Shown: positions 33,690 through 45,810 of the stretch, piece after piece | How positions within the stretch are numbered: the stretch's first letter is position 1 | Layout: the number at the start of each line of letters is the position of its first letter | Source of the DNA: Neolentinus lepideus HHB14362 ss-1 | Taxonomy: Eukaryota > Basidiomycota > Agaricomycetes > Gloeophyllales > Gloeophyllaceae | Direction of reading: 5' to 3' | Length of the DNA stretch: 64,000 nucleotides | NCBI GenBank assembly: GCA_001632425.1 | Contig: KV425562.1 | Coordinates: 489,285-553,284 of the forward strand | The notes under the pieces: model-generated | The model's database searches: none | Seen by the model: only the letters and a program-made list of their open reading frames with translations | What the model was told of the DNA's origin: nothing | Program-made: the position numbers and the translations under genes

Positions 33690-35130
33690 ACACAGGCTAA
33701 CATCTTAATCTCCTCTACAGCTAGTCGAGTAGATCTGTGCGATCACGACCATCCTAGGAGAGCTTGTGGCTGCAAAGGACGTTTGGCGGTTGACGATAGT
33801 TTATTCGCTATCGTAATGACCACAGATCCTTATCCCTGGAATAGAACACGCTATTCCGAAGGACAATCGACACAGGGACGGCGTCGCTCACGGCGGCATG
33901 ATCTTCCACCATTCCCGACTTTAGTGACCAGTGCCTTACTGAACGCACTATGCGGCTCAGAGTCCGGAGCAAAATCACTATTCCAGATCTCTCCTCAGTC
34001 CATTCTTGAAAATCCTTGGTGATTATCGCACTGAATCCACTCTAATGTCTACCCTCACATATGCTATTCGTGCTTTCTATTGAAATGCTCAGTAACCGCC
34101 TTCAACGTCTCCTATGGTTTCTACATGCCCGCTGGAACCATGACTCCCAGAATTGACTAGTGCAGAGATGTAAGACGCTCAGCACAACTATGATCCACTT
34201 CTGGACGACATCTACGATGTCGTGGATACGTTCCTAGCTACAATCTCGACGACTTTGATCCTTTCTCCCACTATGCCCACGATGACTCTGGAACTTCCTG
34301 TTGACTGGGATGATGTACACTTGTTACCTGTGGATATCGATGAATGGAAGAAAACAACACTATCTGAGACTCTGATACCTTCTCTTGGTTGCTATACGTC
34401 TCGCTGTCCGTATCGCAGCGGAACTACTCCACCAGCGGACGCTCGGATGGTCACTATCAACTAGTAAGACTCGGACGGTACCTGGTATCTACTCCCCTGA
34501 TCAATCCGCAATCGAGCTTGTCTACATGGCCATCTATGCTCGAAACTCGGTGATAGGCGTTGTGGCGGAACTTTAATGAGTGGATTCGACTTTCTCAGTT
34601 CATGGCGATAGCACTGTGGCTCATTCTTTGGCTCGAGCGGAGACAGGATCGATCTATCCATTCTATCACGGCGGCGTTTATTGGATATCCAGAGGTGAAC
34701 TGATATTTTATGATGGTGTGTTTCTAACTGTCTGGTATATACGAGAAGTGCGGGGCCTCTCAGTGGGCACACGTACGGCATAGCACAACACTACGGAGGT
34801 CCTGGAAGTACTGGGTATGATGGTCGTCCCTTGTCGGCTGGTGCAAGTTGTAGCTCTGACGATTTCCATTCCTTGATGATAGCGGAGCATCTGCCCATAT
34901 CGCCCCGGATGTCTGATGGAATAGCCATTCTCTAGTCTTTATTGTCTTTGACACCCTTGTATCTTCCAACAGGGAGGCCTTGGGTCGTGGTGTTACTCTC
35001 ATTTCTTTCGCATTATGGTTAGGAGTTTGGGGAGGAACTAGTGTACCCGAGTGACGGATCCTTGAGCTCCAGACTGTGAGAACTCTCCAGTGTAACACTA
35101 GTGTTTCTACTGATTCTGCATGAGACAATG
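33690..35130 (+). pseudogene. Second block of the degenerate gene remnants
   Basis: This stretch repeats sequence from 22450-24110: CAAAGGACGTTTGGCGGTTGAC, a GGACAATCGACA-AGGGACGGCGT block, an ATGTCTACC start at 34045, AACCGCCTTCAACGTCTCCT and later GAACTGATATTTTA. Frames are interrupted. An 80-residue frame at 34222-34464 (MDTFLATISTTL) survives. As with the first block, it sits just before the 3' end of a minus-strand TPR gene, which suggests one segmental duplication. Confidence 0.5.
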
Positions 35131-35323
35131 GATTCGCAGGTGGACATTACAAATACTCTGTGGACAGATCAGACTACGAGTCGAGTCGCAAGACATGCTA
35201 TTCGTGGATTACAATGATACAGGACGAAAATGCATTCTTTCGACTACGGACACATGACATGGCGAGAGCTACAAATGCCCTCCACACATCAAAAGATATA
35301 GCTGTCGTACAAGTGAGTAATCC

Positions 35324-36343
35324 CTAGCTCGAGGGCTGAGAAACAGATGGGCAGCGCAATAGCTCCTTCTCTTCGCATTGCAAGTCCGACATCCTGCGTA
35401 ATACTTCCGGGTCTTGCGATTTCACGTATCGTTTCTGTAGGACGTCCCTCGGCTCTCTGAGAGACCTCCATCGACCCGGATGATCTAGTGCTCGCAAGCT
35501 GAGAGCCTGTTCATGCAGCTCGAGCGACTCGTCTAGATCCTCCTCCTTTCCCAGGTGAACATATCTCCTGTGCAGCGTACTTGCAAGATTAAATAGCAGC
35601 ACGTCCTGACAACTGTTTGCCCCAGGTTCATAACGCAAGGATACTGCTTCGCGTTGCAGGACCAGCATTCTGTCGAGTACTACCGGGCTATGAGACTTCA
35701 TATACCGCTGGCCTAGAGCACACCCTAGTTCAGTCAGAGATCTCCATCGGTCCGGATGAGGCGGCAATCGCATATCTAAAACTTCATGGAGTTTGATTGC
35801 CTCGTCCAGATCTTCCTCCTTCCCCAGCCTTGCATATCGCTGATCGAGGTCGGATACAAGGCCGTACAAGAGCATGTCCTTGAATTTGTTAGCACCAGGT
35901 TGGTGATGCAGTGATACCAGCTCCCGTCGCAGGACGAGCATTTGCTCTAAGACGTTTATGTCTTGAGCTATCCTATATCGCCTCTCCAAAGCTTGGGCCA
36001 ATCCATGCAAGAATCTCCATCGTTCCGGATGAGGTGACAGTCGCATTTCTAGAACTTCCTCGTGCAGTCTGATTGACTCATCCAGATCTTCTTGCTTCCT
36101 CAGCCGAATGTGTCGCCTCTTGAGCGTGGTAGCAAGGCTATATAGCAGCATGCCCCGACACTCGTCACCAGCTTCATGGCACAGCGATACCATCTCACGT
36201 TGTAGAGCCAACACCCTGTCCAACACGTTGATATCCTGAGTCATCTCGTATACCCTCTGCAGACCCCGTTAATGTGTATAGTGCACTGCTGGCATTCGAT
36301 TCGGATCTGGATGGTCAACTCTCACCGCTTCCTCCATAGACAT
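35324..36343 (-). CDS. TPR-repeat protein (TPR-only relative of the kinase-TPR genes)
   Basis: The main exon (35324-36256) encodes about 310 residues of TPR-like repeats of about 45-50 residues: EDLDESIRLHEEVLEMRL, EDLDEAIKLHEVLDMRL, EDLDESLELHEQALSL, each preceded by a LATTLKRRHIRLRK-type helix and followed by a DINVLDRVLALQREMVSL-type helix. A 69-bp intron (36257-36325, donor GTGAGA) joins a short first exon MSMEEA to RVYEMTQD. This start is a best guess. Such repeats occur in many agaricomycete TPR and CHAT-domain proteins and act as protein-binding scaffolds. No kinase domain lies upstream. The downstream sequence resembles that downstream of kinase copy 3. Confidence 0.7.
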
Positions 36344-36845
36344 AGAGCCAATAAGTCTGAAGAGGGTTTCCGGAAGTTGCTTGATCGCCGTCCTAACGAC
36401 AGCCCGGCCTATCCCCAAAATGTTAATTAAACTAAATGAACGCAGGCACACGTGTAGTATCGTGCAAGGACGAAATGCCGCACGGTGTACGCAATCGAAA
36501 TTGTTGATTCGAACAGATGGCTGCTTTCGATCGGACCCGGAAGTAAACATGACTTCGGCTACTAGCGCGGACATCGACAGTACTTTCCCCTACCGTTCAA
36601 CATCGGAACGTCGGCCTCCCGGTCAACATCACCATAGCCTCTCTTTACGTGCCCCAGAACAAATATCGATGCTATCTTTGAGTCCTCGTACATTATCTAC
36701 CACCACGTGCAGTACCTCCTGACTCGAGGCCAAACCTCGGCTTATCGTCGGAGCCGCCTTCGACGCCATGGTGTTTATATAGGATCTTCTACGGCGATTT
36801 CTACGTACCAGGACCTCTTAGTATCTTCAGAGACAACCTTGAACT
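36344..36845. promoter_or_regulatory. Divergent promoter between TPR gene and aldo-keto reductase, with TATA box
   Basis: The region holds the start sides of the TPR gene (-) and the aldo-keto reductase (+). TATATA at 36776-36781 is 65 bases upstream of the reductase start and is a plausible TATA box. Confidence 0.5.
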
Positions 36846-38169
36846 ATGTCGGCAGAAGGCACCCAGGTCGAGTATCGTCAGTTGGGCAAGTCGGGGCTGA
36901 AGGTATCGGTGCCCATTGTCGGTGCCTTTCATGATTATTGCCAGTCAACTGCGCAGTCTAAATGATGTCTAGCTCGGTGCTATGAGTTTTGGGTCGGATA
37001 AATGGGCGGTGAGTAAAGTCCAAATCTCTCGATGAACAATGGGTGCTCAGTATATACCAGCCTTGGGTTATCAATGAGAACGATGCCATACCTCTCCTGA
37101 AAGCGGCGTGGGATCGCGGCGTCACGACCATCGACACTGCGAACGTGTACTCGAACGGTGAGTCGGAGCGGATCGTCGGGAGGTTCATCAAGCAGGTGAG
37201 TATGACCAGATGTTACATATTTACCAGGAGATATAGCTCAATAATCATGAACAGTACAACATCCCCCGCGACAAGCTCATCATCGCGACCAAATGCTTCG
37301 GCCTCGTCGCCTCCGAGCCAGGCATCCGCTCCTCCATCACACCCGGCCTCGACAAATTAAAAGAATATGTCAACCAAAGCGGTCTGTCACGTGCGGCGAT
37401 CTTCAACGCTGTGAACGCGTCGCTTGAGCGGCTCCAGACGTCGTACATCGATCTGCTGCAGATCCATCGGTTCGATAGTAAGACGCCTGCCGAGGAGACA
37501 ATGAAGGCGCTGCATGATTTGGTCGAGAGCGGCAAGGTCAGGTATATCGGAGCAAGCTCGATGAGGTGCTGGCAGTTTGCGATGTTGAATGAGGTGGCGG
37601 AGAAGAAGGGCTGGACAAAGTTTGTCAGTATGCAGGATGAGTATTCGTTGTTGTACCGGGAAGAGGTGCGTGCTCGACTGCTAAGGGATTGCGGCTTGTG
37701 TTGACGTGTCATTCTAGGAGCGGGAGATGCACCAGTACTGCAATTACAACGGCATCGGCATCATTCCATGGGCACCTCTAGCGGCCGGCGACCTCGCACG
37801 CCCGCTCGGGACGTCCACGACACGGAAAGACATTTCAAAAGGCTCGCCCTTCGAGAACAAGCTGAAGGCGTCGGACGAGCTGATCATCAAGCGCGTCGAG
37901 GAGCTGTCGAAGAAAAAGGGGTGCACGATGGGCCAAATCGCGCTGGCGTGGGTGCAGACCAAGGTCTCCAGTCCGATTGTCGGGTGCAGCTCAGTCAAGA
38001 GGCTGGACGAAGCCATTGTGAAGGGTGTCGCGCTTACGCCGGAGGAGATCCAGTATTTGGAAGAACCGTGCGTACTCCGCATCGTTTTGGCTATCGTCCG
38101 TGCCCCTGACATTGCTGCGTTATGATGATATGCAGATACGAGCCGAGGCCGCTTCGTGGTCATGCATAG
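36846..38169 (+). CDS. Aldo-keto reductase
   Basis: An NADPH-dependent oxidoreductase of about 350 residues in six exons. It begins MSAEGTQVEYRQLGKSGLKV. The catalytic tetrad is visible: Asp in TTIDTANVY, Tyr in NVYSNGESE, Lys in LIIATKCFG and His in DLLQIHRFD. Downstream are KVRYIGASSMRCWQ, the substrate/cofactor strands WTKFVSMQDEYSLLYREEE and GIGIIPWAPLAAGDLARPLG, and the NADPH-binding end VQTKVSSPIVGCSSVKRLDE. The last intron joins LEEP to YEPRPLRGHA and the TAG at 38167. It belongs to the fungal aryl-alcohol/versiconal-reductase-like group; the substrate cannot be told. Complete and apparently functional. Confidence 0.9.
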
Positions 38170-38391
38170 AGAGGTGCTAGGGAGCGAACCCGTTAGAAGT
38201 ATAAATGCCAAAGAAACATGTACTATCTGTTGTAGGCCAATAAATGCATTCAGGGTCTGTTGTTGAAGTTGTTAAAGAACTGTTGCAAAAAGAGAATTGA
38301 CGCAGATTCGTAATCGGAGTATTCGGCACGGCGACGCACGTGGCTCGCTATCTACGCGATGCGGCGGCATAGAACGGATCGTATATAACCT

Positions 38392-38398
38392 CGCGGAG
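38392..38398 (+). promoter_or_regulatory. TATA box of the URC1-like gene
   Basis: TATATAA lies 60 bases upstream of the ATG at 38458, the usual fungal distance. Confidence 0.5.
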
Positions 38399-38457
38399 GG
38401 GGTCGGTGAATCTCTTTCTTTCTTTCCTCTCAACTGCTTGCGACAAAGCCTTGGACT

Positions 38458-40905
38458 ATGTCTTCCAGCGCTGTGTCGGACGCTGTTCTCACCCAAATCC
38501 TCAGTCAGCTGCAGGCCCTCCAGGCCTCGCAGCAGACTCTTCAGGCTAAGGTGAGCCGCAGACAAACGTTCGAATGCGATTCAAAGTGTGTGCTAACAGA
38601 GCTATATCTGGTGTAGCTCGATGCAATGACTAACCCAGTGTCTCCACCGCTGGTCCCTACAAATGGTGTGCCAATTCCGGGACGGGCGAGCGATTCGCCC
38701 TCGATGCTTCCCGCATCTCCGTCTCAGTCTGTCCCTATCCACGCGCCGCTCTCCTCTTCGGTGTCCAGCGTCGGCTCACCAGCTACATCTGATAAGCCGG
38801 TGACTTCAGACAGAGAGAGAGAGAAGGCGTTGTACCCTGCTCGTGTTATCCTAACCAGTAAGTTGCCAACTTGCCCTGTTAATTGAAGTGTGTTCGTTTC
38901 TTTGTATTCGTGCGGCAATGGGAGTCGTGGTCATATTCCGGGAGTCGTGCAGATGGTACCGTGGTTATCACTGAATATGGAGGAGGGGCTCGTCTGCGGC
39001 GTTCGATGGATGTATTCTATTGGAACGCCAGCCGTACCCATTGCAAGCGGACCCTAGACGAAGATAGTACCCTGTAAACCGTGTTTGCTGGATTCTGTGA
39101 GACAGTGATAAAAGAATCGCATAAGTAATTAATGAGATATACGTGTGTACATCAACGAACACCTCAAGGGTGTCAGTTTCGTGACGGCGTCTATCTAACT
39201 CTCGTGGATGGCGTGCTTCCGTCAACGCCATTCCTATGATTGCTCCCGTTATCTTTATATTTCCTATCCCTGTCCATTATTGCGTCGCTGACATCTTTCC
39301 TCCCTTCAGCCTATCCCGACCAGCATGGCATCAAGCCCTACACCCTCAACTGGGGCGCCTCCGACCCCGCTGTCCGTGGGCCCGTAATTTGCTCGCGTCT
39401 CCCTTCTTCCATCAAAGCCCGCAATGCCATCGGCGCACACTCAGGCTCGTACTCGATCTACCGTGCCCTCGCCATCGCGATGGGTACACTCTCCCCGACG
39501 CACAAGCCCGACTACTCCAAGACCGAGCCCCCGGTTCCGATTCCTCCCCAGCCGAGCTGGTCTGACCCGTCGAAGATCGTGTCATTCGACCCCTGGGGCC
39601 ACTTGGTACCGCAGGTGTTCAGGAAGGAGCTGGAGGAGCTGGGGTTGGATGTGAAGCCGAGCATTGCGGTCACGAAGGCGCATATGAAGCTCTCGGAGGT
39701 GGACGAGACTACAAGAAAGGGCGAGTTGACGATTGATGGGAAGGTGTTGTTGAAGAGCCGGCCGTTGAAGAACCCGGATGGGTCGGAGAGCGATGCGGAT
39801 CCTGGGGTGGAGATTAATGTTAGTAAGGCTGCGGTGGAGCCTGTTTGGTATCTCCCAGGCGTGGCGGATCGGTTTGGCATGTGAGTGTAAATTCATTTGG
39901 GTATTTGATGCTTGACCGAATCGTCTTGTAGTTCTGAGAGTCTTCTGCGCCGTGCTTTGTTCGAAGACACCGGTGGAATGTACCCCGAGCTTATTACTCG
40001 TCCTGACATCAAGGTGTTCCTTCCTCCAATTGGTGGCTTGACTGTCTACATCTGTAAGCGGCTATGACTTGCTCTAGACATCTGCTTAACGTATGAATGT
40101 GTGATTTCCTCTAGTTGGTCCTCCATCATACCTTACCGACGAGTCAAAGGAGTTGACACTCCGTGTCCACGACGAATGCGAGTTTCGTATCTGTTCGTTC
40201 ATAGCATATAAATTGAACCAAACCTTCTTGTCTAGGTAACGGCTCTGACGTCTTCGGCTCCGATATCTGTACCTGCAAGCCCTACCTCATCTATGCCATC
40301 GAAGAGTGCGTGCGGTGCGCACAACGCGGAGGCGTCGGTCTGGTTGTGTACTTCCGCAAGGAAGGGCGTGCGCTCGGTGAGGTGACCAAGTATGCATCCT
40401 TGTCTCCTCCCTACTTGTCACTTTTCCATCATTACTTTTCCACGATGCTAAGTGTGTTTGTGGTTACTTGCCATAGATACCTGGTGTACAATTTGCGCAA
40501 GCGTGGCGGCGACTCTGCGGACAAGTACTTCAAGTCGACGGAGATGATCGCGGGTGTGAAGGATATGCGCTTCCAGGCGCTCATGCCTGACGTCCTGCAC
40601 TGGCTGGGTATCAAGAAGATCCATAATATGGTTTCTATGAGTGACATGTGCGTATCATATCCGCTGCTGTCAGCCTCGGGTCGTGACGTCTATATACCGT
40701 GCTTCGTAGGAAATACAACGCTATCGTGCAGTCCGGCATCCCAATTTTGAAGCGTTACGATATCCCAGACTACCTCATCCCTCCGGACTCACGCGTTGAG
40801 ATCGACGCCAAGATCGCCGCGGGCTACTTCTCGAGTAACAAACACATCACAGAGGCCGATCTAGTGAAGACAGTTGGGAGAACTTGGGAGGAAACGGAGC
40901 ATTGA
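38458..40905 (+). CDS. URC1: GTP cyclohydrolase II-like protein, uracil catabolism URC1 type
   Basis: About 540 residues in eight exons. After a short coiled N-terminus (LTQILSQLQALQASQQTLQ) and a Ser/Pro linker, the conserved part runs YPARVILTTYPDQHGIKPYT, CSRLPSSIKARNAIGAHSGSY, WGHLVPQVFRKELEELG, ISESLLRRALFEDTGG, RPDIKVFLPPIGGLTVYIFG. The GTP cyclohydrolase II core has the zinc-binding cysteines in DECNGSDVFGSDICTCKPYL and the loop GGVGLVVYFRKEGRALGEV. It ends IHNMVSMSDMKYNAIVQSGI. Yeast Urc1p of this type takes part in the URC pyrimidine degradation pathway. The third exon is preceded by a 452-bp intron (38858-39309), much longer than others here. Confidence 0.88.
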
Positions 40906-41136
40906 TTTTCATTGGGTTTACATTGTACAGCATCATCAAACAGAGCAGGATGCAACGCTTGTAAGTAATGTACAACAGCGTAAGTAGCGGCAGCCGGAAG
41001 TCCCTGTAGAATACAGATCATGCATAATCCCATCCATCCTTACAAAATCCCATAGTCTGTATGCGCGTGCATTATGATGTCAAGAAGTTGTGTGACGCTC
41101 AGAGTTTCACTGCGGAATTATACTCATTCACAGCAG

Positions 41137-44100
41137 CTATAATGGAAAGCTGTCCATAGTGGCCCACCAAGGGTTGTTCGTGTCATCCTGCTCATCTTCC
41201 TCGAGTAGCTCTTCAACCTCTTCTTCTTCCTCGCGTAATTCCAAAATCTTGATGGCTCGCTCCGCTGCGGCGAATCTCACCTCGTCTTCGCTAGCTCGAC
41301 CGCGATGCGTCTCGGTGACTCTAGTGATCTCATTATCGTCGGCCTTGGCGATGCAAGTGACGCTGCCCTTCTCCTTGACCATCTGGTAAACGATCTTTAT
41401 CTGCCTTTTGGCCGCCCAAATGGCCAGCCTGGATACCGGGTGCGTCACATCGACGTCCGCCTCAACAATCCGCCGCAAAATCGGGAGGACGCCCAATTTC
41501 TCCAGCACTTGGCGGATGATAGTGAAGTCTCCTTGAGAGTCGAGAAACACAGCTCCGAGTATACTCTCTATGATATCGCTGAAGAACTTTGCAGCTTGTA
41601 GGCGTGTGAGTGCTGCCCAAGGATACACGCTGCCTTCAGCCAATGCTTCTTCGATAGCATCCTTGTTCTTCTGAAATCGTCCGAAAGTATTATCGAGGTC
41701 TTCGAGCACCCGCATGCTTGAGTGCAAGAGACATTGCCACAGATAGATACGCTGTTCATCCTGTTCCAGAGACACGGCACCTTTGGCGCCCACATTGGGC
41801 ATCTTGGCGTCGACAACCTTCGATAATCGTAGGCAAATGAAGGCGAGGATATGAGAGTTGACAACTGACGTCTTGCGCAAATGGATGTGACCGGGTTTAT
41901 ACTCCTTGCCCGGAGCGTGGTATAGGTGTTCAGTGACAACCATGTCCAGCACGGCGTCCCCTAAGAACTCCATACGATCGTAGGATCGGCAGCCGAGGTC
42001 CGTATGATAACTGGGATGAGTGAGGGCTTCCACAATGAAATGTTTCTTGGTGAAAGTATAGCCGATTATATCCTCTACGACAGCAATGGGGGTAGGAATA
42101 TCAGGAAGTTCCTCCGTCCTAGTATAGATAGCTTCAACACGAGCAGACAGAGGTCGCCATTTGAGACCAAGGTCGAAGAACCGAGTACATTCTATAGCCT
42201 GCTCGAAGCTTCCATATAGATAGGCAGCGCCTATGAGGGACTCTATGACATCGGCTAGGACCTTGGTGGACAGTTCTTGCTTCTTCACCTTTGACGGATC
42301 TTTGTCTATATCGTTGGAAGGTATATCCGATAACACAGAGTCTTCGTATATGGGTCTCCAACGTCTAGGCACGAATCGATCACGGATGATCCACTTATAC
42401 ATTCGCCGGGTCACCGCCATCTTTGCCAGATTGGCGTTCGACACAGCATGGTCTTTTCTCTTTGCCAGATAACCTTCATGCCATAACGGATGTTCTGCCA
42501 AAAGCTGTATGGTTGTTAGAAACTTCAGCACCGTGTCGCCCAACGTCTCCATTCTCTGATAGTTTCGCAGTTCTTGGGATACCGGAGCCGTAATGGCCGT
42601 GCTAAGATACTCCAATGGTGTTGCAGAGACAGGAGAAGCCGCGAAAAGGTCATTCTTGAGAGACGTTACGGTCATCTTGAGCGATAGATGCCGAATTACA
42701 GCGGGAATGTATTTGGCATACTGAACTTCAGTCGGTGATGTGAGATCAACCAGAACATATTCTGGGTCAAGCAAAAGCGTGTCTTCGTCCTGCAGTGCAT
42801 CCGAAGCAGGGTCGCGGGGCACGAGGAAGTTGACACGTCGAGGAAGCTTGCGGACCACCAGCAGTGGATGTCCAATATCGGAAGGCGAGTCGCCATATTT
42901 CTCCTCAAACGCCTCCACTTGACCCTGAGAGAACCCGATGCTCTTCCATGTGACAAATTGGTAGGGCTTGCCCGGCCAGCCACCGTCCCGGACTATGGTC
43001 AAGTCTTTCGGGAAGGAATAATGCACCCCGAATTCCAGCGCCTTGGCAGAAAACCCGTCTTGAGGCCTCGTCAATCCGTTTCGAGCATTGAAAGTTTTAC
43101 CCCATTCTCTCCGCTCTTCCCAGACACGAGCGTTAGGGTCACCAGCTGGAAAGAAAATATATGCGAAATCAGTCTTCTCCCAGACCATACGATGTCCATA
43201 AAGAGGCCATAACAGTTGACGAGTATACTCTTTTCCCTTCTTAACGTCGTGCTCCCATTGAACAACGGCTCCTAGATGACGGATTCGGACGGCCAGCTCA
43301 CCATGTTCAGCTGTATATAGCTTTGGCAAGTGCTCCGGAGCTAGATCAGGAACATGCACTCGAGATAGCATACGGAGCGGTGGGAGTCCCTGGACGGCCA
43401 GTTCAGTCGCGTACCACAACCCATGATCTGGCCCCGAAATGAGCCAGGGATTCATCTGAGCAGTGACGGCAGCTGTAGCCGCCCTCCCCTCGACATCTTT
43501 CAAGAGGGCCTGCACGTCCTCAGCCTGCGGAGTCACAGCACTTGTCAAAGGCAGCAAGTGATCGTTCAACAATCCAGCCTCATATAGGGCTATGTAGGCA
43601 ATGAACGCAGCATGGCGCTTGGCCGAGGTTTTGCTGCTATACTTGCGAGGCACAGTATGAACGCGGAGCTCCGCATCCACGAACCGAGGGAGAGTCATTG
43701 TGCAACCAAAGGGACCTGGATACGGGGCGCCTTCACGGCGAGGATCCGAGGCATGCCAGCCTTCAGGAAAGTCGGGAGGATCAATGTCGTAGAAGGGAGT
43801 GTTGTTGCCATACTGTGCGCCCGGGAGAATGGAGCAAAAGTGGGCCAAGTGGCCTATAGCGGAATGCAGTGTCACAACTGCCCTGAAATTCAATTAAACG
43901 TGTCAGAGAATGTAAAACGTGTAATTGATTATGATGCAATTACCCTGTACTCGGAACCGTATAAGTGCGTTCCTCCTCATCTTCATCTACTTCGTCGTTA
44001 TCGTTGACAATTTCCATAACTTTCCTGTTCGGGTCATTATATAGTGCCATCATCCGCTTCTCAAGCTCCTCCCACTGAAGGACTTGCTTGCGAAAGACGT

Positions 44101-45810
44101 TGTCATCGCTGAACATCAATACAAAGCTACTCCTTTCCCTCCTTGCCCGGCCTCTGCTCTGTGCCCAGCTCGCCATATTCTGCGGTGGGTCCCACCGGAT
44201 AACATTTCCGCAAGCTTGGATATCTATGCCCTCCTCAGCTACTGCCGTTGAAACAATGAGGTTTTTCTCCTTGATACGGAAGTCCCGCAGAGTTTCAGAC
44301 GGTGTCTGCTTGCACAAATTTCGCGTGATATCAAGAAAAGAGTGACGGTATGAGCTGTCAGAATTTCCAACGAGGGAGCCCACCTGGAACACATCGCGTG
44401 TCCGAGGGTGGCGAGTGAGTACCTCAGCTAGGGCTGTCACTGCATCACGCCGCGTGACGAAGATCAAACCACTGTACTCCTCATTTGAAGCCTCCTTCTC
44501 CGTCTTCTCCTGCTCGAGGCACTCGATCAGCTTTGCCACCTTATCTGACGTCCCTGCCACAAGATCTTCTGGGCAGGTCGAAGCCGGCGTCACCGCAATC
44601 TGACCCAACTTGTCCATGAGATATTTCTTTTCCTTGTTCTGCCAAGCGCTGTATATGTTGTGATACGGATTGCCCGCAGTTCTTGCCTGCTCCAGTACGG
44701 TCTCAATATACCAATCCGCCGCCCAGGGCCCGACGTCGACGCATATATCCATGGCAGTCCTATGCAGGTCGCGTAGACCCTTGTGCGTGTACGTTCCTTC
44801 TTTGCTGAGCCACTTCGACAGCTTCTGGTCGACGCGCGTGCGCTCAGGTCCGGGAGGGAGCTGGGTTAGTCGATGTCGTAAGCTCTTAATGGCAGGGTCG
44901 TCTTCGATGTTCATCTTGCTCAAGACGGCCTCGAGAGCGGCGACGTTTGCGGAAGGGGCGTAAGGTGAGTTATGGAATAGTTTGTGCTTGAATACCGGAC
45001 GATGGACGTATGCGCTCAGTTCATTCCGGTTCTTTTGCGGAGCACGAATGGCACAGTCCAGATTAGCCTCGATTACCCTGAGAAAAATTTTCATTAATAA
45101 CAAATAGTACGATGCATCAAGCACGTACCTGAAGGCTTGCTCGACGTATCCACCATAGATAGGACTAGCAGTCAATCCGAGAATCATCGGTCGCATACTC
45201 GCCGGCTCCCCAGTATCGTCTACAATACCCGCACCTGAACCCATCGACTCATGGGGACGCCTCGGGAGAGCAAAGTAAAACTCTTTCATGATGCGATTAT
45301 ACGGATGATTGTCAACAGCATGGTGCGCCTCATCGAACACGATCAATCCGATGTCCTTCCCAAGATTCACGTAACCGTGACGGAGGGCATCGAGAAGGAC
45401 CTGTGGGGTCGACACCATGACATTGTGCGTATCTAGGACACGCCGCCACAAAGTGGGGTCTTTCCATTGGTCGGGCTCCAGGGATCCGGAGATGAGGCCG
45501 ACCGAGACTGGAAGAGCTTTGTCTATTACGTCGCGCTGCTGCTCGCACAGTGCAACGGTTGGGGCGATGAACCAAGAAACCTGGGTAGGTGTTAAAAAAT
45601 GCGAAATTCATTGGACAGGGATTCTACCTTTTTGGGTTCACGATCAGCTTCGAGTTTCATTCGGAGAATAGCAATATGTGTTTTTCCTGAGCCCGTGTCA
45701 AGCGCGATAATGATGTTCCTTCGCAAGCTTTCCTCGAGCATCTCTTGTTGATATGCTCGGGTGGCCGGAAGAGCAGTGGCGCGCTGGGCGCCATTGTTTG
45801 ATTCAGTCAT
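41137..45810 (-). CDS. DCL: Dicer-like ribonuclease III
   Basis: Four exons give about 1500 residues from [20 protein letters not shown]. The helicase has Walker A in [13 protein letters not shown], the DEAH box in [17 protein letters not shown]-like [11 protein letters not shown], and C-terminal motifs [35 protein letters not shown] and [17 protein letters not shown] dimerisation domain (DUF283-like, [15 protein letters not shown]) and a poorly conserved PAZ-like region follow. Two RNase III domains have intact acidic residues: [11 protein letters not shown] with [14 protein letters not shown], and [12 protein letters not shown] with [16 protein letters not shown] dsRNA-binding-like end closes the protein. 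It would make small RNAs from double-stranded RNA. Introns are at 45592-45640, 45076-45128 (51 bp, in frame) and about 43893-43945. Confidence 0.93.

Noticed and set aside
39512..39896. Minus-strand frames within the URC1-like gene
   Set aside because: They are antisense shadows of a well-conserved exon.
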